In this document: piece after piece, positions 58,099 through 64,000 of the stretch
Numbering within the stretch: position 1 is the first letter of the stretch
How the letters are laid out: each line of letters begins with the position of its first letter
Source: JACCTU01 sp963769665
GTDB lineage: Bacteria; Actinomycetota; Thermoleophilia; Gaiellales; Gaiellaceae
DNA: 64,000 nucleotides
Assembly (NCBI GenBank): GCA_963769665.1
Contig: CAVYMQ010000003.1
Location: 186,001 to 250,000 of the forward strand
Reading direction: 5' to 3'
The notes under the pieces: model-generated
Told to the model about the DNA's origin: nothing
The model's database searches: none
The model's input: the letters and a program-made list of their open reading frames with translations, nothing else
Program-made: the position numbers and the translations under genes

Positions 58099-58306
58099 CG
58101 CTCTCCTCTTCCCAGGCCTCGACGAGCGCCAGGACGTGCCGGCGCTGCGCGTCGGAGAAGTCCGGCATCTGCTCGACGAGCCGGCGCGCTTCGGCCGGGT
58201 CGTCGTTCTGCACCGCCGCCTCGAGGTGCTCGCGGAGCAAAACGGGCTGACGGAGCTGTCGCCGGAGCCAGCGCAGCAGGCTGACGCGAGACGCCGAGAC
58301 GGGCAC
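58064..58306 (-). CDS. Small helical protein coupled to the histidine kinase-like gene
   Basis: 80 residues from GTG 58306, which overlaps the kinase TAG (TAGTG). RVSLLRWLRRQLRQPVLLRE, HLEAAVQNDDPAEARRLVEQ, then MPDFSDAQRRHVLALVEAWE: helical, charged. No family known. Overlap with the fpg-like gene's 3' end and clear coding composition both support it, but it may be spurious. Confidence 0.55.
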   Translation of the reverse strand: MPVSASRVSLLRWLRRQLRQPVLLREHLEAAVQNDDPAEARRLVEQMPDFSDAQRRHVLALVEAWEEESASEGGATSGGP

Positions 58307-58884
58307 TACGTGGGCAGACGGACGACCAGGCGGTCGCCCTCGAGCTCGATGCTTCCTCCGAGCGCGGCGACGATGCGCGTCGCGATCAGCGCGCCGAGGT
58401 CGCGGGCCTGCTGCCCGAGCAGGATCGGCGCTGCGACCTCGGTGATCGGCGCGATCGCGATCTCCTCGCCCGCAACCTTCAGGTCGAGCTCCTGCAAGCC
58501 GCCGTGGCGTAGCGCGCAGCGCGCGAGCTGCCGAAGCGCCGTCTCGGCGGCGTCCCGATCGACTCGAACGGGCGCGCCGCTGCCGTCGGCTCGTGCTCCC
58601 TCGACGGCGTCCGCGGCGTTGCGCGCGAGCTCGAGCGAGTCGACCTCCTGGACGTTCGGCTCCCAACGCCCGCTCTCGATTCGCGCGACGAGCCCGACCT
58701 CCTCGAGCAGCTCTGCGAGTTGGTTGCTCGCGGCGACCATCATCTCCACGTACTTGTCCTCGGGATCGCCGAGCGACGTGCGCTGGAGGGTGCGGGCAAA
58801 GCCCGACACGGTTGCAAGCGGGGTGCGCAGGTCGTGGACGGCGAGCGAGACCAGGCGCGCGAACGTATCCTCAGTGGAAGCCAT
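58306..58884 (-). CDS. Short histidine kinase-like protein with a degenerate ATPase domain
   Basis: 192 residues. H box FARLVSLAVHDLRTPLATVS, with His18. The C-terminal 90 residues correspond to a HATPase domain, but the Asn of the N box (LRQLARCALRHGG) and the glycine-rich G boxes are missing, so ATP binding is doubtful. It may be a phosphotransfer or dimer partner. Its ATG (58884-58882) overlaps the ATG of folE2 on the other strand inside CCATGG. Confidence 0.8.
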   Translation of the reverse strand: MASTEDTFARLVSLAVHDLRTPLATVSGFARTLQRTSLGDPEDKYVEMMVAASNQLAELLEEVGLVARIESGRWEPNVQEVDSLELARNAADAVEGARADGSGAPVRVDRDAAETALRQLARCALRHGGLQELDLKVAGEEIAIAPITEVAAPILLGQQARDLGALIATRIVAALGGSIELEGDRLVVRLPT

Positions 58885-59857
58885 GGACGCGAGCCGGAAC
58901 CTTCTCACACCGGACCTGCAAGCCTCCTTGCCGGACGTTCGGATCGGCCTGTCGCGCGCAGGAGTGACCCGCGTCCAGAAGGCGATCCGACTGCGGTTCG
59001 GCGGCGCGGAGAAACTCATCCCGGCCGAGATCGACTGCACGGTCGACCTGGACCCGGCGCAGAAGGGCGTCCACATGTCGCGCTTCCCCGAGCTCTTCGA
59101 GGAGGCGATCGACGAGGTCGTGATCGGCGAGTCGTTCCTCGTCGAGGAGCTGGCCGAGCACATCGCGCAGCACATCGTCGAGCGGCAGCGGGCAGGCCGT
59201 GCCGAGGTGCGCATCGTCACGCGGTACCCGCGCGAGCGGAGGACGCCCGTGACCGGGCTTCCGACGCAGGAGCTGATCACACTGATCGGGATCGCTGCGG
59301 CGACCGAGCGCGGGACGCGGCGCGTCGTCGGCGTCGAGGCGCCGGGGATCAACGCCTGCCCGTGCGCGCAGGGGCTTGTCCGCGGACGCGCGTCGGAGCG
59401 CCTCTCGGAGGCCGGCTTCGACGAGGGCGACGTCGAGCGGATCCTCGAGCTCGTGCCGCTCGCGACCCACAACCAGCGCGGTCTCGGGACGCTGTACGTC
59501 GGGACGCAGGCGACCGTCAACGCGGAGCAGCTCGCCGACGTGGTCGAGGGATCGATGAGCGCGCCCGTGTACGCCCTGCTGAAGCGCCCCGACGAGCTGT
59601 TCGTCGTCGAGCACGCGCACCTGCAGCCGCGTTTCGTCGAGGACTCCGTCCGCTTCTCGCTCGCCGGCGCCCTCGAGCGCTACCCCGAGCTCGGCGACGG
59701 CGACTTCCTGCTGGCGCGCCAGGTGAACTTCGAGACGATCCACGACCACGACGTCCTCGCGGAGCGCTACGGCACGGTCGGCGAACTGCGAGCAGAGCTC
59801 GACTCGGGCGAGCCGGTTCCGCGGCACACCGAGCTGCGCGACTGGCTAGCGGCCTAG
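58883..59857 (+). CDS. folE2: GTP cyclohydrolase FolE2 (MptA-type)
   Basis: 324 residues. LPDVRIGLSRAGVTRVQKAI, EIDCTVDLDPAQKGVHMSRF, VGVEAPGINACPCAQGLVRG and PLATHNQRGLGTLYVG are FolE2 signatures; the Cys in GINACPCAQ is the metal ligand. It makes dihydroneopterin triphosphate for folate synthesis and does not require zinc in characterised members. ATG 58883 is two bases into the divergent kinase-like ATG; a GTG at 58874 is an alternative. Confidence 0.94.
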   Translation: MDASRNLLTPDLQASLPDVRIGLSRAGVTRVQKAIRLRFGGAEKLIPAEIDCTVDLDPAQKGVHMSRFPELFEEAIDEVVIGESFLVEELAEHIAQHIVERQRAGRAEVRIVTRYPRERRTPVTGLPTQELITLIGIAAATERGTRRVVGVEAPGINACPCAQGLVRGRASERLSEAGFDEGDVERILELVPLATHNQRGLGTLYVGTQATVNAEQLADVVEGSMSAPVYALLKRPDELFVVEHAHLQPRFVEDSVRFSLAGALERYPELGDGDFLLARQVNFETIHDHDVLAERYGTVGELRAELDSGEPVPRHTELRDWLAA

Positions 59858-59874
59858 TCCGTTCCGGACAATCC

Positions 59875-60003
59875 GGTGTCAGACACCACCCGGTGTCAGA
59901 CACCGGGCTTGAACAAAGTGAAGAGCTGCGGGGTTTCAGCGGGGTTTCAGCCGGGTTGTCCACACCAGTGTCTGACACCTTTTCCACACCGGTGTCAGAC
60001 ACC
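59875..60003. repeat. Cluster of four GGTGTCAGACACC palindromes plus an 11-bp tandem repeat
   Basis: Copies at 59875-59887, 59892-59904, 59967-59979 (AGTGTCTGACACC, one arm base changed and centre flipped) and 59991-60003. Each has 6-bp arms and a single central base. GGGGTTTCAGC is repeated in tandem at 59930-59951. They fill the convergent gap between folE2 and plsY and differ from the RAYT end palindrome GGTGCCAGGCACC by one paired exchange (C-G to T-A). They may also serve as terminators. Confidence 0.88.
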
Positions 60004-60008
60004 GGCGT

Positions 60009-60611
60009 TCAGCGCTTGAACATCGCCGCGAGCTGTACGCGCGGCTCGCGGTGTGCGAACAGGCGCTTAATGTTCTCGCGGTGCAGGAAGAGGATCGCCC
60101 CGGCGGCGAGGAAGGTCACGATCCGCACGGGCCACGACTCGGCGAGCGCGAACGCGAACACCGGCAGCGAGAGCGCCGCGGCCATCGACGCCACCGACAC
60201 GTAGCGCGCGACGACGAACGTCACGAGCCAGACGATGAGCGCGCCGAGCGCGACGAGCGGCGCGAGCCCGATCATCATTCCGCCCGTCGTCGCCACCGCC
60301 TTGCCGCCCTTCTCGAACTTCAGGAAGATCGGTCGCGCGTGCCCCACGATCGCGGCGAAGCCCGCGAGCACACCGGCGATGTCGTTCACGAGCAGCGACG
60401 CGACCAGTGCGGGCACGAGCCCCTTCAGGACGTCCACGACGATCGTGGGCACACCGAGCTTCCACCCCATCGCGCGCCAGACGTTCGTCGCGCCGATCGA
60501 GTGCGACCCCACGCGGCGGATGTCGAGCCCGCGGAAGATGCGCACGAGCCAGTAACCCGTCGGGATCGACCCGGCGAGGTAGCCGCCGACAACGGCGGCG
60601 AGGTAGCTCAC
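60009..60611 (-). CDS. plsY: Glycerol-3-phosphate acyltransferase PlsY
   Basis: 200 residues, GTG start overlapping the SOD gene stop (GTGA). GGYLAGSIPTGYWLVRIFRG, VGSHSIGATNVWRAMGWKLG and KFEKGGKAVATTGGMMIGL match PlsY motifs 1-3. Uses acyl-phosphate to make lysophosphatidate. Confidence 0.95.
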   Translation of the reverse strand: MSYLAAVVGGYLAGSIPTGYWLVRIFRGLDIRRVGSHSIGATNVWRAMGWKLGVPTIVVDVLKGLVPALVASLLVNDIAGVLAGFAAIVGHARPIFLKFEKGGKAVATTGGMMIGLAPLVALGALIVWLVTFVVARYVSVASMAAALSLPVFAFALAESWPVRIVTFLAAGAILFLHRENIKRLFAHREPRVQLAAMFKR

Positions 60612-61225
60612 TTCAGGGGGATCTGGTAGCTGGAGACCCAGTCGTTCACGGTCGTCCAGTCGAGATTGTCGAAGAACCTGTCGATGTACGACGCCCGGTC
60701 GGTCCGGTAGTCGAGGAAGTACGCGTGCTCGTACACGTCGAGCGCGACGAGCGGCGTCGCGTTCCAGATCGGATACGTGTTCTGCGCGTCGCCGATGTAG
60801 TTGAAGAGGCGGGCCTCGTCCCAGTCGTACGCGGTCCACGCCCAGCCGCGCGCGGCGAGCCCGGTCGCCTTGAGATCGGCGCGCCACTCGTCCGCCGAGC
60901 CGAAGTCGCGCTCGACGAGTTGGCCGAACGCGCCGTCCGGGTTGCCCCCGTTTCCGCCGAGGTGCTCGAAGTAGAGCTCGTGATTCTTGATCCCGCCGAC
61001 CGCGAATGTCAGCTCGACCTTGAGCACGCGAAGCCGCGAGTAGACCTGGTTCGCAGCTTCGAGGTCGACCTCGCCGAGCTCGCGGAGGATCTCGTTCCGC
61101 TTGTTCACGTAGCCCTCGTACAGCTTGTAGTGGGCCTCGACGGACTCGCGGGAGATGCCGTCCAGCTCGAGAAGCGCGGGCTTCAGCTCGCGGGGGACGA
61201 TCGCTTCGAACGCTGGCCCAGGCAT
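60608..61225 (-). CDS. Atypical Fe/Mn-type superoxide dismutase family protein
   Basis: 205 residues. Keeps GGIKNHELYFEHLGG and TPLVALDVYEHAYFLDYRTD (His and Asp-His ligands). The first-ligand helix reads ESVEAHYKLYEGYVNKRN instead of the usual HHxxHHxxYV, so one residue shorter and lacking the gateway His. GAAGGAG precedes ATG 61225. Activity is likely but not certain. Divergent from the canonical SOD. Confidence 0.85.
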   Translation of the reverse strand: MPGPAFEAIVPRELKPALLELDGISRESVEAHYKLYEGYVNKRNEILRELGEVDLEAANQVYSRLRVLKVELTFAVGGIKNHELYFEHLGGNGGNPDGAFGQLVERDFGSADEWRADLKATGLAARGWAWTAYDWDEARLFNYIGDAQNTYPIWNATPLVALDVYEHAYFLDYRTDRASYIDRFFDNLDWTTVNDWVSSYQIPLK

Positions 61226-61312
61226 CGATCTCCTTCGGTCGGGGGCGGGATGCGCGCGGCGGAGCATAACGGTTAGCCTCAGCAGCGACCCGCGACGAGG
61301 GGAGGCTGAGAC

Positions 61313-61918
61313 ATGGCGCACGAGGTTCCCGCACTGCCCTACGACTACGCAGCGCTGGAGGCTGCGATCGACGAGCAGACCATGCGCATCCACCACGACA
61401 AGCATCACCAGGCGTACGTGGACAACCTGAACGCCGCGCTCGCCGGAACCGAGTGGGCGGACACGCCGATCGAGGAGCTCCTGCAGAGCCTCGACTCGCT
61501 CCCCGAGGACAAGCGCACGCCGGTTCGGAACAACGGCGGCGGCCACTACAACCACTCGCTCTTCTGGCAGTGGATGAGCCCCGACGGCGGCGATGATCCG
61601 CCCGACAGCCCGCTGAAGGACGCGATCGAGCAGTCGTTCGGCGACGTGGCCGCTCTGAAGGCCCAGATGAACGACGCGGGCGTGAAGCGCTTCGGCTCCG
61701 GCTGGAGCTGGCTCGTCCGGGGTGCCGACGGCTCGCTCTCGGTCGAGTCGACGCCGAACCAGGACTCGCCGCTGATGGAGGGTCGAACGCCGATCCTCGG
61801 GATCGACGTCTGGGAGCACGCCTACTACCTGCGGTACCAGAACCGCCGCCCCGACTACCTGGGCGCCTGGTGGGACGTCGTGAACTGGGAGGCCGTGCAG
61901 GAACGGTTCGTGTCGTAA
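61313..61918 (+). CDS. Canonical Fe/Mn superoxide dismutase
   Basis: 201 residues. RIHHDKHHQAYVDNLNAAL, NNGGGHYNHSLFWQWM, ILGIDVWEHAYYLRYQNRRP: all four metal ligands (His, His, Asp, His). Metal choice cannot be read securely. GAGGGGAGG lies 8 bases or so upstream of ATG. Confidence 0.97.
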   Translation: MAHEVPALPYDYAALEAAIDEQTMRIHHDKHHQAYVDNLNAALAGTEWADTPIEELLQSLDSLPEDKRTPVRNNGGGHYNHSLFWQWMSPDGGDDPPDSPLKDAIEQSFGDVAALKAQMNDAGVKRFGSGWSWLVRGADGSLSVESTPNQDSPLMEGRTPILGIDVWEHAYYLRYQNRRPDYLGAWWDVVNWEAVQERFVS

Positions 61919-61951
61919 CCGGGGAGTCGCGAGCCGACCCCCCGAATCACG

Positions 61952-62836
61952 TCAGCGCCGGACGATGTTGCTCGTGCCCTTGGCGTAGCAGGGTCCTGCC
62001 TGCGCTGGGCCAATCACGGCTCGCACGCGTGTGCCCTTCGGGAGCTTGGTGGCGACGGTCGCGCCCGCAATCACCGTCGGCTCGGTGCCACCGAGGACGC
62101 TCAGCGAGACGTAACGGATTCGGCCCCACGACGCGCTGGACGCGCGGTAGCGCTGAAGCACGGCGACCTTCCCGGTGAAGTCCTGGGCAGCCGAGACGCG
62201 CACAACGAACCGACCTCGCGTCAGCTTCCTGACCGTCACCCGTGGTCGCACCATCACCGTCGTCTTCGCCTTGGAGCCACGCAAGTCGGCTTCGTATGCC
62301 GTGGTCGTCTGCGGACGCACGTCGAGCGTCCATGCGCCGTTCGCAGTGGTGCTCACGGTGGCAACCGACGCGAGCGAAGCGCTCCCACACGGTTGCGCAC
62401 GCACGGTGACGCGCTCGTTCGCCTGCCTCGTCGAGACGGTGCCCGCGAGCGTCGTCGCGCCTGGGTAGGTCACGAGCGGCGGGGCTGCGGCGATCGTGAC
62501 GACGGGCGGCGGCGGGGCCGCCCGCACCGTGATCGTGCCGCGCCACGCGGTCTGGCTCGACCGAGCGGGGTCGCGATAGTTGAACGTGCCGACGGTGCGA
62601 AACGAGCAGGTGCCCTTCGTCCCGGGCTGAACCGTGATCGTGCAGCCGCGTTCGACGACGATCTGGTGGGACCGACTGTCCGTGTTCGACCAAGTGACCG
62701 TGTCACCGGCGGTGATCGTCACGTTACGCGGGTTGAAGCCCCCAGACGAAATGACGATCGCGCGGTCCGCCGTGGCCGCGGGGGCAATCACCACGAGAGC
62801 TGCGATCGAGCCAATGAGGACTATGAGTTTGCGCAT
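61952..62836 (-). CDS. Secreted cupredoxin-like protein lacking a normal blue-copper site
   Basis: 294 residues, signal peptide (MRKLIVLIGSIAALVVIAPA). Residues about 25-110 have the cupredoxin fold (NVTITAGDTVTWSNTDSRSH, GTFNYRDP) with the first His in SHQIV and a Cys in KGTCSF, but the C-terminal His and Met ligands of type-1 copper are absent. Residues about 115-294 look like two beta-sandwich modules. Copper binding is doubtful. Confidence 0.78.
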   Translation of the reverse strand: MRKLIVLIGSIAALVVIAPAATADRAIVISSGGFNPRNVTITAGDTVTWSNTDSRSHQIVVERGCTITVQPGTKGTCSFRTVGTFNYRDPARSSQTAWRGTITVRAAPPPPVVTIAAAPPLVTYPGATTLAGTVSTRQANERVTVRAQPCGSASLASVATVSTTANGAWTLDVRPQTTTAYEADLRGSKAKTTVMVRPRVTVRKLTRGRFVVRVSAAQDFTGKVAVLQRYRASSASWGRIRYVSLSVLGGTEPTVIAGATVATKLPKGTRVRAVIGPAQAGPCYAKGTSNIVRR

Positions 62837-63027
62837 GTGAACAACCCCTCCTTCGCACTCACTCCCCGCTGCGAGGCAATTCCACGCGGCGCCGCAAAAA
62901 GTCTTTACAAGCAGCATGCTGGTTCAAACCGGACGAGGCCCTGGCCCGTAGATAAGAGGCCTTGGCCACCAGCTTCGCCCTCGGGGGCACCTTGCCGACC
63001 GCGGCCCGCTCAGCGAGGATCCGGGCT

Positions 63028-63576
63028 GTGTCCGAGCATGAGCTCACGGACTCCGAGCTGCTGCTCCGAGTCGGGAACGGGGACGGCGGGGCGTTCGAGA
63101 CGCTCTACCGACGCTACGCGCGCCCGGTGTTCGGGCTCGCCCTGCGCCGGCTCGGCGATCGGACGCGCGCCGAGGAAGCCGTCCAGGAGACCTTCACCTC
63201 CGTGTGGCGGTCGGCGCGCACGTACAAGCCCGAGCGCGGCCCCGGCGCGCCGTGGCTCTACGCCGTCGCTCGGAACGCGATCGTCGACGGGGCGCGGAGC
63301 CGGGTCGACCCGGTCGTCGCCGACCCGCGCGACGAGCCGTCCGCCGACGCCGGGCCGCTCGAGCGCGCCGAGCAGAGCTGGACGTCGTGGCGCGTGCACC
63401 GCGCACTCGAGGAGCTGCCCGAGACGGAGCGGATCGTGGTCGAGCTCGCGTACTGGAAGGGGCTGTCGCAGAGCGAGATCGCGGAGCGCCTGCGGATCCC
63501 GCTCGGGACGGTCAAGACGCGGACGCGGAGCGGCCTGCACCGACTCGCAGACCTGCTGGAGGGAGAGTTCTCGTGA
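63028..63576 (+). CDS. ECF-type sigma factor (sigma-70 family)
   Basis: 182 residues from GTG 63028. Region 2: DGGAFETLYRRYARPVFGLA and AEEAVQETFTSVWRSARTYK; region 4: ALEELPETERIVVELAYWKG and SQSEIAERLRIPLGTVKTRT. SigK-like. Overlaps the anti-sigma gene start (GTGA). An earlier in-frame ATG at 62962 is less likely. Confidence 0.94.
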   Translation: MSEHELTDSELLLRVGNGDGGAFETLYRRYARPVFGLALRRLGDRTRAEEAVQETFTSVWRSARTYKPERGPGAPWLYAVARNAIVDGARSRVDPVVADPRDEPSADAGPLERAEQSWTSWRVHRALEELPETERIVVELAYWKGLSQSEIAERLRIPLGTVKTRTRSGLHRLADLLEGEFS

Positions 63577-64000
63577 GCCGGCCTCCGGACTTCGACGAGC
63601 TGATCGGCCCGGACCTCCCGCCCGGTGACCGCGAGCGCCTACGGCGCGTGCACGAGCTGCTCGTCGCCGCGGGGCCGCCGCCGGAGATGCCGGAGCTGTC
63701 GTTCTCGCCCAAGGTGCGCGCGCTGCCTCGCCGCCGAGGCGTGGCGCTGCTGATCGCCGCGCTCGCGCTTGCCGCGTTCGCGGCGGGTTGGCTCATGCGG
63801 GGGTCCGATTCCGGGTTCGACGTCAGAACCGCCGTGGCGATGCACGGGACGGACGCCGCACCGGCAGCGTCGGGAACGATCGAGCTCGGCTACGGGGACG
63901 ACGAGGGCAACTGGCCGATGCTCGTGGAGGTCTCCGGGCTCGACCCGCTGCCCGAGGGCGGCTACTACGAGCTGCTCCTGACCAAGAACGGCAAGCCGGT
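63573..64000 (+). CDS. Anti-sigma factor, RskA-like, partial (cut by window end)
   Basis: 142 codons and 2 bases. GTG start overlapping the ECF stop. Cytoplasmic N-terminus (about 1-55), transmembrane helix GVALLIAALALAAFAAGWLM, and the beginning of an RskA-type outer domain, LDPLPEGGYYELLLTKNGKP. The arrangement with the upstream sigma factor suggests it holds that factor at the membrane until regulated proteolysis. The C-terminal part is missing. Confidence 0.85.
   Translation, partial: MSRPPDFDELIGPDLPPGDRERLRRVHELLVAAGPPPEMPELSFSPKVRALPRRRGVALLIAALALAAFAAGWLMRGSDSGFDVRTAVAMHGTDAAPAASGTIELGYGDDEGNWPMLVEVSGLDPLPEGGYYELLLTKNGKP

Noticed and set aside
59875..60003. CRISPR array
   Set aside because: The repeats are 13-bp palindromes with unequal spacing, no unique spacers of constant size and no cas genes nearby.
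62962..63027. Earlier ATG start for the ECF sigma factor
   Set aside because: The extra 22 residues do not resemble region 2 leader sequence, and GTG 63028 has a purine-rich GAGGAT upstream.

Overview
The window is one contiguous piece of a very high-GC bacterial chromosome with dense, mostly short-gapped genes, many GTG starts and many 1-4 base gene overlaps. The ribosomal and RNA polymerase gene order, ANTAR and WhiG-like regulatory signatures, an HrdB-like sigma factor, and PilMNO-type pili in a lineage with actinobacterial-looking housekeeping genes suggest a deep-branching actinomycete such as class Thermoleophilia. That placement is an inference from gene content, not a phylogeny.

Layout. 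1-6.2 kb (minus strand) is the transcription-translation block tRNA-Met, rpmG, secE, nusG, rplK, rplA, L10 leader, rplJ, rplL, a small secreted protein, and the 5' part of rpoB. 6.3-28.6 kb is a type IV pilus island: pilT-M-N-O-P-like; a pilV-like pilin, pilC, an RTX/PASTA protein and a glucuronyl-epimerase-like protein; pilA; a GT39-like membrane glycosyltransferase; a membrane-anchored thioredoxin-fold-like protein with an 86-residue partner; pilB; pilD; PASTA protein with PilW-like and PilX-like minor pilins; and a second PilT followed by a lytic transglycosylase/M23 peptidase. A RAYT transposase bounded by inverted palindromes interrupts it at 19.5-20.2 kb.

The island appears to be one regulon. 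Eight start regions carry the same element, T(C/A)A(A/G)(G/C), exactly 15 bases, then (G/C)CCGA(T/A)(A/T)N. Six of these lie exactly 7 bases before the start codon, which predicts leaderless mRNAs. The element resembles the promoters of the FliA/WhiG (sigma-28) family. pilA has the same -10 element with a poor -35, a real leader and a strong ribosome binding site.

28.6-39.5 kb holds tRNA-Tyr, tRNA-Thr and small metabolic genes (YciI-like, glyoxalase-like, TfoX-like, two RibD/DHFR-like reductases, alpha/beta hydrolase, cupin, YjbR-like), an ABC-2 exporter, a GAF-GGDEF-HD-GYP c-di-GMP enzyme, an ANTAR regulator and a DUF488 protein. 39.5-44.1 kb is a MoxR-DUF58-VWA-secreted protein-VWA operon with 4-base overlaps throughout. 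44.1-48.5 kb is a polar amino acid ABC transporter operon ending in a PLP enzyme. 48.5-57.2 kb holds a MIP channel, a zinc ribbon, the main sigma factor, asparaginase II, an ArsR regulator with two tandem MFS paralogues, and a large secreted Het-C-like protein. 57.3-64 kb has an Fpg/Nei glycosylase, a degenerate histidine kinase divergent from folE2 with overlapping start codons, a cluster of GGTGTCAGACACC palindromes, plsY, two divergent superoxide dismutases, a cupredoxin-like secreted protein, and an ECF sigma factor with a partial anti-sigma factor.

No gene-free stretch exceeds 300 bases. I saw no CRISPR array, prophage, integrase or rRNA.
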